Below are positions 24,940 through 39,700 of a DNA stretch of 64,000 nucleotides, in pieces; the first letter of the stretch is position 1; every line of letters begins with the position of its first letter. The notes below the pieces were generated by a model. It saw only the letters and a list, made by a program, of their open reading frames with translations. It had not been told where the DNA came from and ran no database searches. Made by a program: the position numbers and the translations under genes. Source of the stretch: Anisus vortex (taxonomy: Eukaryota > Mollusca > Gastropoda > Planorbidae); NCBI GenBank assembly GCA_949126835.1, contig OX421499.1:8883026-8947025 (forward strand). Direction: 5' to 3'.

Positions 24940-27900
24940 TTTATTGGGTTCAAACATTCATTCACCCACACATCTATCCATCCAAACATTCATTCAGCCA
25001 TGCATCTATCCATCCAAACATTCATTCATCCACACATCTATCCATCCAAACATTCATTCAGCCATACACCTATCCATCCAAACATTCATTCATCCACACA
25101 TCTATCCGTCACAACATTCATTCAGCCACACATCTATCCATCCAAACATTCATTCAGCCATACACCTATCCATCCAAACATTCATTCATCCACAAATCTA
25201 TCCATCCAAACATTAATTCAGCCATACACCTATCCATCCAAACATTCATTCAGCCATACACCTATCCATCCAAAACATTCATTCATCCACCCATCTATCC
25301 GTCACAACATTCATTCAGCCACACATCTATCCATCCAAAACATTCATTCATCCACCCATCTATCCGTCACAACATTCATTCAGCCACACATATATCAATT
25401 CAGACATTCATTCAGCCATACACCTATCCATCCAAACATTCATTCATCCACCCATCTATCCGTCACAACATTCATTCAGCCACACATCTATCCATCCAAA
25501 CATTCATTCAGCCATACACCTATCCATCCAAACATTCACCCACACATCTATCCATCACAACATTAATTCAGCCATACACCTATCCATCCAAACAATCTTC
25601 CACACATCTATCCTTCCAAACATTCATTCAGCCACACATCTATCCATCCAAACATTCATTCAGCCATACACCTATCCATTTAAACATCCATTCATCCACA
25701 CATCTATTCGTCAGAACATTCATTCAGCCACACATCTATCCATCCAAACATTCATTTATCCACACATCTATCCGTCACAACATTCATTCAGCCACCCATC
25801 TATCCATCCAAACATTTAATTCAGCCATACACCTATCCATCCAATCATTCATCCACACATCTATCCATCACAACATTCATTCAGCCACACATCTATCCAT
25901 CCAAACATTCATTCAGCCATACACCTATCCATCCAAACATTCATCCACACATTTATCCATCCAAACATTCATTCAGCCACACATCTATCCATCCAAACAT
26001 TCATTCAGCCATACACCTATCCATCCAAGCATTCATCCACACATCTATCCATCACAACATTCATTCATCCACACATCTTTCCGTTACAACATTCATTCAG
26101 CCACACATCTATCCATCCAAACATTCATTCAGCCATACACCTATCCATCCAAACATTAATCCACACACCTATCCATCACAACATTCATTCAGCCACCCAT
26201 CTATCCATCCAAACATTCATTCAGCCATACACCTATCCATCCAAACATTAATTCATCCACAAATCTATCCATCCAAACATTCATTCAGCCATACACCTAT
26301 CCATCCAAACATTCAGCCACACATCTATCCATCCAAACATTCATTCATCCACACATCTATCCATCCAAACATTAATTCAGCCATACACCTATCCATCCAA
26401 ACATTCATTCAGCCATACACCTATCCATCCAAACATTAATTCATCCACAAATCTATCCATCCAAACATTCATTCATCCACACATCTATCCGTCACAACAT
26501 TCATTCAGCCACACATATATCCATTCAGACATTCATTCAGCCATACACCTATCCATCCAAACTTTCATTCATCCACACATCTATCCGTCACAACATTCAT
26601 TCAGCCACACATCTATCCATCCAAACATTCATTCAGCCATACACCTATCCATCCAAACATTCACCCACACATCTATCCATCACAACATTCATTCAGCCAT
26701 ACAACTATCCATCCAAAAAATCATCCACACATCTATCCTTCCAAACATTCATTCAGCCACACATCTATCCATCCAAACATTCATTCAGCCATACACCTAT
26801 CCATTCAAACATCCATTCATCCACACATCTATTCGTCACAACATTCATTCAGCCACACATCTATCCATCCAAACATTCATTTATCCACACATCTATTTGT
26901 CACAACATTCATTCAGCCACACATCTATCCATCAAAACATTTAATTCAGCCATACACCTATCCATCCAATCATTCATCCACACATCTATCCATCACAGCA
27001 TTCATTCAGCCACACATCTATCCATCCAAACATTCATTCAGCCATACACCTATCCATCCAAACATTCATCCACACATCTATCCATCACAACATTTATTCA
27101 TCCACACATCTATCCGTTACAACATTCATTCAGCCACACATCTATCCATCACAACATTCATTCAGCCACCCATCTATCCATCCAAACATTCATTCAGCCA
27201 TACACCTATCCATCCAAACATTAATTCATCCACAAATCTATCCATCCAAACATTCATTCAGCCATACACCTATCCATCCAAACATTCATTCATCCACACA
27301 TCTATCCGTCACAACATTCATTCAGCCACACATCTATCCATCCAAACATTCATTCATCCACACATCTATCCATCCAAACATTAATTCAGCCATACACCTA
27401 TCCATCCAAACATTCATTCAGCCATACACCTATCCATCCAAAACATTCATTCATCCACCCATCTATCCGTCACAACATTCATTCAGCCACACATCTATCC
27501 ATCCAAACATTCATTCATCCACACATCTATCCGTCACAACATTCATTCAGCCACACATATATCCATTCAGACATTCATTCAGCCATACACCTATCCATCC
27601 AAACATTCATTCATCCACACATCTATCCTTCACAACATTCATTCAGCCACACATCTATCCATCCAAACATTCATTCAGCCATACACCTATCCATCCAAAC
27701 ATTCACCCACACATCTTTCCATCACAACATTCATTCAGCCATACACCTATCCATCCAAACAATCATCCACACATCTATCCTTCCAAACATTCATTCAGCC
27801 ACACATCTATCCATCCAAACATTTATTCAGCCATACACCTATCCATTCAAACATCCATTCATCCACACATCTATTCGTCACACCATTCATTCAGCCACAC

Positions 27901-30900
27901 ATCTATCCATCCAAACATTCATTTATCCACACATCTATCCGTCACAACATTCATTCAGCCACACATCTATCCATCCAAACATTTAATTTAGCCATACACC
28001 TATCCATCCAATCATTCATCCACACATCTATCCATCTCAACATTCATTCAGCCACACATCTATCCATCCAAACATTCATTCAGCCATACACCTATCCATC
28101 CAAACATTCATCCACACATTTATCCATCCAAACATTCATTCAGCCACACATCTATCCATCCAAACATTCATTCAGCCGTACACCTATCCATCCAAACATT
28201 AATCCACACATCTATCCATCACAACATTCATTCAGCCACCCATCTATCCACCCAAACATTCATTCAGCCATACACCTATCCATCCAAACATTAATCCACA
28301 CATCTATCCATCACAACATTCATTCAGGCACCCATCTATCCATCCAAACATTCATTCAGCCATACACCTATCCATCCAAACATTAATTCATCCACAAATC
28401 TATCCATCCAAACATTCATTTATCCACACATCTATCCGTCACAACATTCATTCAGCCACACATCTATCCATCCAAACATTCATTCATCCACACATCTATC
28501 CATCCAAACATTCATTCAGCCATACACCTATCCATCCAAACATACATTCAGCCATACACCTATCCATCCAAACATTCATTCAGCCATACACCTATCCATC
28601 CAAACATACATTATGCCATACACCTATCCATCCAAACATTCATTCAGCTATACACCTATCCATCCAAACATTAATTCATCCACACATCTATCCGTCACAA
28701 CATTCATTCAGCCACACATCTATCCATCCAAACATTCATTCATCCACACATCTATCCATCCAAACATTCATTCAGCCATACACCTATCCACCCAAACATT
28801 CATTCAGCCATACACCTATCCATCCAAACATTCATTCATCCACACATCTATCCGTCACAACATTCATTCAGCCACACATCTATTCATCCAAACATTCATT
28901 CATCCACACATCTATCCGTCACAACATTCATTCAGCCACACATATATCCATTCAGACATTCATTCATCCACACATCTATCCGTCACAACATTCATTCATC
29001 CACACATCTATCCATCCCAACATTCATTCATCCACACATCTATCCGTCACAACATTCATTCAGCCACACATCTATCCATCTAAACATTCATTCAGCCATA
29101 CACATATACACCCAAACATTCACCCACACATCTATCCATCCAAACATTCATTCAGCCATACACCTATCTATCCAAACATTCAGCCACACATCTATCCATC
29201 TGAACATTCATTCAGCCATACACCTATCCATCCAAATATTCATCCACACATTTATCCATCCAAACATTCATTCAGCCACACATCTATTCATCCAAACTTT
29301 CATTCAGCAATACACCTATCCATCCAAACATTCATTCAGCCACACATCTATCCGTCACAACATACATTCATCCACACATCTATCCATCCAAACATTCATT
29401 CAGCCACACATCTATCCATCCAAACATTCAATCAGCCATACACCTATCCATCCAAATATTCATTCATCCACACATTAATCCATCCAAACATTCATTCAGC
29501 CATACACCTATCCATCGAAACATTCATTCATCCACACATCTATCCGTCACAACATTCATTCAGCCACACATCTATCCATCAAAACATTCATTCATCCACA
29601 CATCTTTCTGTCACAACATGTATTCAGCCACATATCTATCCATCCAAACATTCATTAAGCCATACACCTATCCATCCAAACATTCATTCAGCCATACACC
29701 TATCTATCCAAACATTCATCCACACATCTATCCATCCAAACATTCATTCAGCCATACACCTATCTATTAAAAACATTCATCCACACATCTATCCATCCAA
29801 ACATTTATTCAGCCATACACCTATCCTTCTAAACATTCAGCCACACATCTATCCATCCAAACATTTATTCAGCCATACACCTATCCATCCAAACATTCAT
29901 TCAGCCATACACCTATCTATCCAAACACTCATCCACACATCTATCCATCACAACATTCATTCATCCACACATCTATCCATCCAAACATTTATTCAGCCAT
30001 ACACCTATCCATCTAAACATTCATTTAGCCATACACCTATTTATCCAAACATTCATTCATCCACACATCTTTCCGTCACAACAATCATTCAGCCATACAC
30101 CTATCCATCCAAACATTTATTCAGCCATACACCTATCTATCCAAACATTCATTCAGCCATACTTATGTCCATCCAAACATTCATTTATCCACACATCTAT
30201 CAATCCAAACATTCATTCAGCCACACATCTATCCATCCAAACATTCATTCAGCCACACATCTATCCATCCAAACATTAATTCAGCGATACACATATCCAT
30301 CCAAACATTCATTCAGCCACACATCTATCCATCCAAACATTCATTCATCCACACATCTTTCCGTCACAACATGCATTCAGCCACACATCTATCCATCCAA
30401 ACATTCATTCAGCCATACACCTATCCATCCAAACATTCATTCATCCACACATCTATCCATCCAAACATTCATTCAGCTATACACCTATCCATTCAAACAT
30501 TCATTTATCCACACATCTATCCATCCAAACATTCATTCAGCCATACACCTATCCATCCAAACGTTCATTCTTCAACACTATTCATCCAAACATTCATTCA
30601 GCTATACACCTATCCATTCAAACATTCATTTATCCACACATCTATCCATCCAAACATTCATTCAGCCATACACCTATCCATCCAAACATTCATTCATCAA
30701 CACTTCTATTCATCCAAACATTCATTCATCCACACATCTATCCGTCACAACATTCATTTAGCCATACACCTATCCATTTAAACATTCATTCATCCATACA
30801 TTTATCTATCCAAACATTTTTTCAACCACACATCTATCCATCCAAACATTCGTTCAGCCATACACCTATCCAACCAAACATTCATTCATCGACACATCTA

Positions 30901-33900
30901 TCCATCCAAACATTCATTCATTCACACATCTATCCGTCACAACATTCATTCATCCACACATCTATCCGTCACAACATTCATTCAGCCACACATCTATCCA
31001 TCCAAACATTTATTCATCGACACATCTATCAGTAACAACATTCATTAAGCCACACATCTATCCATCCAAACATTCATTCATCCACACATTTATCCATCCA
31101 AACATTTTTTTAGCCACACATCTATCCCTCTAAACATTCATTCATCCACACATTAATCCATCCAAACATTCATTTATCCACACATTCATCCAACCACACA
31201 TTCATCCCTTCAAACATCCAATCATTCATTCAGCCATACACCTGTCCATCCAAACATACATTCATCCACACATCTATCCATCTAAACATTCATTCATCCA
31301 CACATCTATCCGTCACAACATTTATTCAACCACACATCTATCCATACAAACATTCATTCATCCATACATCTATCCGTCACAACATTCATTCAGCCATACA
31401 CCTATCCATCCAAACATTCATTCATCCACACATCTATCCATTGAAACATTCATTCAGCCATACACCTATCCATCCAAACATTCATTCATCCACACATCTA
31501 TCGATCCTAACATTCATTCATCCACACATCTATCCGTCACAACATTCATTCAGCCACACATCTATCCATCCAAACATTCATTCAGCCATACACCTATCTA
31601 TCCAAACATTCATTCATCCACACATCTTTCCATCCAAACATTCATTCAGCCATACACCTATCCATCCAAACATTCATTCATCCACACATCTATCCATCCA
31701 AACATTCATTCAGCCATACACCTATCCATCCAAACATACATTAATTCATCCACACATCTATCCATCCAAACATTCATTCAGCTATACACCTATCCATCCA
31801 AACATTCATTCATCCACACATCTATCAGTCACAACATTCATTCATCCACACATCTATCCGTTACAAAATTCATTCAGCCATGCACCTATCCATCCAAACA
31901 TTCATTCATCCATACATCTATCCGTTACAACATTCATTTAGCCACACGTCTATCCATCCAAACATTCATTCATCCACACATTAATCCATCCAAACATTCA
32001 TTTATTAACACATTCATCCAACCACACATTCATCCCTTCAAATATCCAAACATTTATTCAGCCATACACCTTTCCATCCAAACATTCATTCATCCACACG
32101 TCTATCCATCCAAACATTCATTCATCCACACATCTCTCCGTCACAACATTCATTCAGCCACACATCTATCCATCCAAACATTCATTCAGCCATACACCTA
32201 TCCATCCAAACATTCATTCATCCTCACATCTATCCATACAAACATTCATTCAGCCATACACCTATCCATCCAAACATTCATTCATCCACACATCTATCTA
32301 TCCAAACATTCATTCAGCCATACACCTGTCCATCCAAACATTCATTCATCCTCACGTCTATCCATCCAAACATTCATTCATCCACACATCTATCCGTTAC
32401 AACATTCATTCAGCCACACATCTATCCATCCAAACATTCATTCAGCCATACACCTATTCATCCAAACATTCATTATCCACACATCTATCCATCCAAACAT
32501 TCATTCAGCCATACACCTATCCATCCAAACATTCATTCAGCCTCAAATCTATCCGTCACACCATTCATTCAGCCACACATCTATCCATCCAAACATTCAT
32601 TCATCCACACATTTATTCATCCAAACATTTTTTCAGCCACGCATCTATCCATCCAAACATTCATTTATGCACACATTCATCCAACCACACATTCATTCCT
32701 TCAAACATCCAAACATTCATTCAGCCATACACATGTCCATCCAAACATTCATTTAGCCACACATTCATCCCTCCAAACATCCATCCATTAAAACATTCAT
32801 TCAGCTACACATCTATCCATCCAAACATTCATTTAGCCACACATTCATCTAAGCACACATTCATTCAGCCACACATCTATCCATCCAAACATTCATTTAG
32901 CCACACATTCATCCAACCACACATTCATTTATCCACACATTCATCCAACCACACATTCATCCCTTAAAACATCCAAACATTCATTCAACCATACACCTGT
33001 CCATCCAAATATTCATTTAGCCACACATTCATCCCCCCAAACATCCATCCTTTAAAACATTCATTCAACCACACATCTATCCATCCAAACATTCATTTAG
33101 ACACACATTCATCCAACCACACATTCATTCAGCTACACATTTATCCATCCAAACATTCATTTAGCCACACATTCATCTAAGCACACATTAATTCATCCAC
33201 ACATCTATCCATCCAAACATTCATTCAGCTATACACCTATCCATCCAAACATTCATTCATCCACACATCTATCAGTCACAACATTCATTCATCCACACAT
33301 CTATCCGTTACAAAATTCATTCAGCCATGCACCTATCCATCCAAACATTCATTCATCCATACATCTATCCGTTACAACATTCATTTAGCCACATGTCTAT
33401 CCATCCAAACACGCATTCATCCACACATTAATCCATCCAAACATTCATTTATTAACACATTCATCCAACCACACATTCATCCCTTTAAATATCCAAACAT
33501 TTATTCAGCCATACACCTTTCCATCCAAACATTCATTCATCCACACGTCTATCCATCCAAACATTCATTCATCCACACATCTCTCCGTCACAACATTCAT
33601 TCAGCCACACATCTATCCATCCAAACATTCATTCAGCCATACACCTATCCATCCAAACATTCATTCATCCTCACATCTATCCATACAAACATTCATTCAG
33701 CCATACACCTATCCATCCAAACATTCATTCATCCACACATCTATCTATCCAAACATTCATTCAGCCATACACCTGTCCATCCAAACATTCATTCATCCAC
33801 ACGTCTATCCATCCAAACATTCATTCATCCACACATCTATCCGTTACAACATTAATTCAGCCACACATCTATCCATCCAAACATTCATTCAGCCATACAC

Positions 33901-35342
33901 CTATTCATCCAAACATTCATTATCCACACATCTATCTGTCCAAACATTCATTCAGCCATACACCTATCCATCCAATCATTCATTCAGCCATACACCTATT
34001 CATCCAAACATTCATTATCCACACATCTATCCATCCAAACATTCATTCAGCCATACACCTGTCCATCCAAACATTTATTCATCCACACATCTATCCGTCT
34101 CAACATTCATTCAGCCACACATCTATCCATCCAAACATTCATTCAGCCATACACCTATCCATCCAAACATTCATTCATCCTCACATCTATCCATACAAAC
34201 ATTCATTCAGCCATACACCTATCCATCCAAACATTCATTCATCCACACATCTATCTATCCAAACATTCATTCAGCCATACACCTGTCCATCCAAACATTC
34301 ATTCATCCACACGTCTATCCATCCAAACATTCATTCATCTACACATCTATCCGTTACAACATTTATTCAGCCACACATCTATCCATCCAAACATTCATTC
34401 AGCCATACACCTGTCCATCCAAACATTCATTCATCCACACGTCTATCCATCCAAACATTCATTCAGCCACACATCTATCCATCCAAACATTCATTCAGCC
34501 ATACACCTATTCATCCAAACATTCATTATCCACACATCTATCCATCCAAACATTCATTCAGCCATACACCTATCCATTTAAACATTTATTCATCCACACA
34601 TCTATCCGTCTCAACATTTATTAATTTACACATCTATCCATCCAAACATTCATTCATCCACACATTTATTCATCCAAACATTTTTTCAGCCACGCATCTA
34701 TCCATCCAAACATTCATTTATGCACACATTCATCCAACCACACATTCATCCCTTCAAACATCCAAACATTCATTCAGCCATACACATGTCCATCCAAACA
34801 TTCATTTAGCCACACATTCATCCATCCAAACATCCATCCATTAAAACATTCATTCAGCTACACATCTATCCATCCAAACATTCATTTAGCCACACATTCA
34901 TCTAAGCACACATTCATTCAGCCACACATCTATCCATCCAAACATTCATTTAGCCACACATTCATCCAACCACACATTCATTTATCCACACATTCATCCA
35001 ACCACACATTCATCCCTTAAAACATCCAAACATTCATTCAGCCATACACCTGTCCATCCAAACATTCATTTAGCCACACATTCATCCCCCCAAACATCCA
35101 TCCATTAAAACATTCATTCAACCACACATCTATCCATCCAAACATTCATTTAGACACACATTCATCCAACCACACATTCATTCAGCCACACATCTATCCA
35201 TCCAAACATTTATTTATCCACACATTCATCCAACCACACATTCATCCCTTCAAACATCCAAACATTCATTCAGCCATACACCTGTCCATCCAAACATTTA
35301 TTCAGCCACACATCTATCCATCCAAACATTCATCCACTCAAA
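24940..35342. repeat. 10.4-kb satellite array, 32-bp monomer
   Basis: Hundreds of head-to-tail monomers, mostly 32 bp, with 28-bp variants lacking one TTCA. The core is AACATTCATT, then CAGCCATACACCTATC or CATCCACACATCTATC, then CATCCA or CGTCAC. At least three monomer classes alternate, giving higher-order periods of about 1126 and 1041 bp (marker TATCCTTCCAAAC at about 25608, 26734 and 27775). The + strand is almost devoid of G and of stop codons, so long open frames (24944-25566, 28613-29083, 30165-30781, 31441-31941) appear. They encode only a 32-residue periodic IHPNIHS-type peptide and are not genes. Confidence 0.97.
31742..35240. repeat. Segmental duplications inside the satellite
   Basis: Rare variants recur at fixed offsets. 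TAATTCATCC..CAGCTATACACC..CTATCAGTCAC.. at 31742 and a CATCCTCACATCTATCCATAC marker at 32221 recur 1447 bp later (33189 and 33668). The same marker recurs again 510 bp later (34178). A CATTCATCCCCCCAAACATC marker and an ATTTATTCATCCAAACATTT block recur at an offset of 2053 bp (33031 to 35084; 32611 to 34664). This shows stepwise unequal exchange of kilobase blocks rather than monomer-by-monomer growth. Confidence 0.85.
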
Positions 35343-35535
35343 ATTCATCCTTCCAAACATTCACACATCCTTCCAAACATTCACACATCCTTCCAAGCAT
35401 TCACACATCCTTCCAAACATTCACACATCCTTCCAAACATTCACACTTTCACACATCCTTCCAAATATTCACACATCCTTCGAAATATTCACACATCCCT
35501 CCAAATATTCACACATCCTTCCAAATATTCATGCA
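35343..35535. repeat. Edge repeat, 20-bp unit
   Basis: Units of TCCTTCCAAACATTCACACA and variants (AAATATTC) repeat about nine times at the right border of the satellite. The shorter monomer appears derived from the 32-bp one. Confidence 0.9.
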
Positions 35536-36239
35536 ACCTAACAATTATAGTTTGTTGTAAAAATTTGTCGATCTAGATACAAATACATCCAATGATATTT
35601 CTTTTAGATAAGATTTATCATTGGCATCTGCATTAGGTTGGATTGGAGGGGGTGGTGTCTGTCTGGGGTTACTTGCCCCATCCCCTCCCCCACCCACACA
35701 CAAAAAATAATTGAGGAATGTTGTTTTTTTCTAACTATATTAACGATATATTACATATTATCTCGCCCTTCGGGGTCGGCTATTGTATTTGATTTATCAG
35801 TTCTGCCTTAAAACAGGATCAATACATAGTCTACATCTGCCCCTTGATAAGTGCGAAGATTCCAAGAAACGCAACTGACATTCACAGAATCGCTTTAAAC
35901 ACCATTATGCCTACTGATCACCACGACTTTCAATTTCTGTATTGTTTTTAGCGTAAAGTTAATGTGCTACATACATACTTATATCTTTAACGATTTTTGT
36001 TTTCGTTTCGTTTCATTATTGTGCAAAGCACATGGGGTGCGATGTTCTAAAAGGAGATGGTTGTTATGCCAATCTGTAGGTATATACGTATGCCTATCTG
36101 AAGTTATTGACGCTGGGTTTGATTTCTTCCCATTCTATAACTAAAGAGTGTCATTGAAGTCCCTTCGGCGCGGACTTTTTAAATGAGCTAGAAAAATATG
36201 CCCGCGGCATCTTGCTGGTTTTGCTGGTTAACAAGTACC
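35536..36239. other. Spacer between satellite and ZNFX1-B
   Basis: Mixed-complexity sequence with no supported exon. An upstream non-coding exon and the promoter of ZNFX1-B may lie here, but no element can be fixed. Confidence 0.4.
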
Positions 36240-36660
36240 GTACATAGAATCATAAAGTACATAAAATCATTACTTACATAAAAAATACATTACATATAAT
36301 CATAACCTACATAATATAATCATAAGCAACATATAATCATCAGTTACATATAATGAGTATATGTAATCTATGATTATATGTAACTGAAAATAAGTTACAT
36401 GTTATCATAAGTTACATATAATCATAAGTTACATATAATCATAAGTTATATATAATCATAAGTTACATATAATCATCAGTTACATATAATCATATGTTAC
36501 ATATAATCATAAGTGTCATAATGTAATCATAAGTGACATAATATAATCATAAGTGACATATAATCATAAGTTACATATCATATAATCATGAGATACATAT
36601 ACGTTATATATAATCATAAGTTACATGTAATTATAAGCTACATACAATCATCAATTATTA
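36240..36660. repeat. Short tandem repeat, about 17 bp, with one inverted segment
   Basis: Irregular copies of TTACATATAATCATAAG. At about 36350-36400 the same word appears in opposite orientation (GTAATCTATGATTATATGTAA), so the array contains an internal inversion able to form a hairpin. Confidence 0.85.
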
Positions 36661-36773
36661 TAATTATGTGTCCATATTACAATCATAACCGATTAGGATT
36701 TGTTACATAGATCGGTGAAGGTGGGGCGTATGTTATAATTTAATAAATCTCCTGTTTTAAATATCCCAGATTT

Positions 36774-39700
36774 ATGGATGTCAATGGTGGTCGTGGAAGG
36801 AGGCGTGGCAGGGCACCCAATGGTTCTGCTCGCGCTGGTCACAGCTCCGGACACAGTGGCAGAAATTATGATCGGGCTGGACACGGCAACCAGGAGAATA
36901 GGTGAGGTTATTAGACGCACTTAATTATGAATAATAATATTTTAGAATATACACGAATAGAAGGTTTTTAAAAATAAATATAAGCAGTGGCGTAGTTAGG
37001 ATTTCAAGGGGGGTTGGGGGCAAATAGTGTAAGGTTGTGGGATGTGGGGGGGGGGGGGAGGGCAAAGAGGAACACATAGCGTAAGTGGAAAGGCGATAAT
37101 TGCGAAACTTGTGGGTGGGTGGGGAATAGTACAAGACAGGAGGGCAATAGAAGGATATACAATTCTGAACTAGTGCACTATTTCCCCAAAAGTATTGGAA
37201 CAAAAACAACCTTATCTTTATCTAATTAGCAATAGTTGATTTTAATAGATGTACTGATGTACTTAATAATATCACACTTTGAAGAAATCCTCATTTTCTG
37301 GGGGTAAAAATAGGCAAAATTGTATAATTATATTGCAAAGTGGGGGAGCCAAACAGTAGGCCTACAAGATAAGGGAGGCAAGGGGCAAGGAAGGCACCTA
37401 GATTAAAGGTGTGTGTGTGTGTGGGGGGGGGGGGGTTAGTGCAAGGGGTGCTATACTAAACGAATTTAGTTTGGGAGGGGGTATCAAGGCAATTCTGAAC
37501 TGGTGCATAATGTCCATCCTAACCTACTGAAAAACTAATATTGTATCTAAATATCAACACAGAGACGTAAAATTAGAGTCATTAAAATTTTCTAATTTTT
37601 TTTAAAATAAATATTAATAGATATGCGTACAATGCGTGAGACCAAAAAGTGTTTGATCATAATATTATAAAAGTAGGCCTACATGAGAATATACTACGGG
37701 TACTGAAGAGTAGGATAGTACTTCTAAGACAATGAGAGTACTTTAATGAATGTTGAGTGTTTGAGATTATAAGAATAATGATGCTTGTCCATCGGTTGCA
37801 ATGAAAACTATCCTCTGACAAATTCATAGTTGATTGTGGGTCCGGAGAAGGCTGATGAGCCCATTTCTTGCCCGAAAGTCTTGGCCACAATGGGAGCACG
37901 GATGCGTGGCTTGATGGCCAGGTGGTAGCGGAGCTGACTTTGCTGGATTTTCTGATGTGTCGCTTTTCAATTGCGACCATTCGCCGTTTATCTTCGTGGG
38001 CTGCTGCTCCAGTGTAGGTCATGTTGCGCCAATAGGATTTGTCCTATGCCAGACTTTCCCAGCTGTTAGGATCGATATTTCAAAGGTTTTCTTTAGGGAG
38101 GCCATTAGTGTGTCTTTAAACCTCTTCTTTTGCCCTCCGGGCAAGCGCTTTCCTGCGTTCACCATAAAAAAATCTTCTTGGGCAGTCGCTCTTCTGCCAA
38201 TGCGCTCAACATGACCTGCCCATCTGAGCTGGGCTTTTCATAATAGGGTGTTAATGCTTGGAATATCGGTCTTTGCGAGCGCCTCAGAGTCCGGGATCTT
38301 ATTCTGCCATTTGACCCTTAGCAGCTACCGTAGTTAACTCTGAAGTGACTCAGCTTTCTGGCGTGGCGGCTATACACGGGCTATTATCCAGCTAGAATGA
38401 TGAAAATACATAAAAACTTACAAAGAATTTCGATTCACGTATTTTAACAAACTACTTTTTTTTCTAAAAATAAAAATTGGTAGTCTTTATTACTTTTCAG
38501 GATCATCATTAAAAAACAACAACAATGATACTATGTAATCCTTTAATCCTTAACAGAAGATCAAGCCAACAAGAGAGAACCCGTGGTTCAAGGGGTGGTC
38601 ATCGAAGACCTAAAAGGGATACATCACCATGGCAACAGGAAAGCAGCGGGGCCAGCAGGGGCCCCAGAAAAAAGGAACAATTTTACACCACGTTCAAGAC
38701 CTGGTCGGAATCGAAAAACCCTGGGAACGTGATCTTCCAGATGTGTTTATCCAAAGAATTGCTGGAAAAATTTGTAGCCCAGGAGGTTGTTGTCGCAGAA
38801 GAAATAATGTTTTTGCTGACTTCAATTGGCTTTGCTATGACGTCCCAACATCAAAAGGAATCGATCAAAGAAGTATTAGAAATTATGTGCAAATCACACT
38901 TCTTGGAGAAACAGGTCATTTCATTTTTGGCAAGTAAAAGCGTTTTTGAAGCAACTTGGGAAGAAGCTAAAGATGTGTTCTATAGACTAATCACCATCGT
39001 AGAGGAGATTCTAGACAAAATGCCCAAATATGCCAACCAGTGTGTTTATATCAGCAGTAGACTGTCCAGTATGATGAGTAGTTTCACAAATATAAAATCA
39101 GATGCAGAGTTAGACACTACTTTAAAAGACTTAAAAGTAAAGTCATTTAATATTGATAAAACAGAGAACAGTAAAGAATTGATGAAGACTGAATCAACGT
39201 TTTTTGAAACTAAAGATTTCGAAGAGCCTCCTGATAATTTTAAGGATATGCCCATTGTGCCGACTTACGACGACTTAAAGAAAGACTCTAAACCTTTTCT
39301 TCGGCGTGCAGTTGTCAAAGGAGTTTATGAGGATGCTACACACTACCTTGATGTTCAATTCAGACTGATGAAACAGGACTTTGTTCTACCTCTTCGTCTG
39401 GGAATCAACGAATATATCGACAGCGGTTTCAAGAAAGATCTTTGGTCGTCAGACATCAGAATCTATACCAACGTCCACATCAAAGAGATGAAATATAAGG
39501 GTTCTATTGACCATGTTCTCCAGTTCGATGTTTCAAGACTGAAGAATGTCAAATGGGATGTCTCAAAGCGACTCATCTTCGGCTCCTTGCTGTGCATATC
39601 AAAAGACAATTTTCAGAGTGTGATTTTCGCAACTGTTGCTGATCGTGACGTACGCAAACTAGTAAATGGAATCATTACGGTCACAGTTAAGACTGGGTTT

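Noticed and set aside
24944..31941. Long open frames of 90-198 codons in the satellite as genes
   Set aside because: They are translations of the G-poor tandem repeat with no splice context, no domain and a composition fully explained by the monomer.
24940..35342. CRISPR-like regular array of about 32-bp repeats
   Set aside because: There are no unique spacers; the repeats abut head to tail with graded variants, and the context is eukaryotic satellite.
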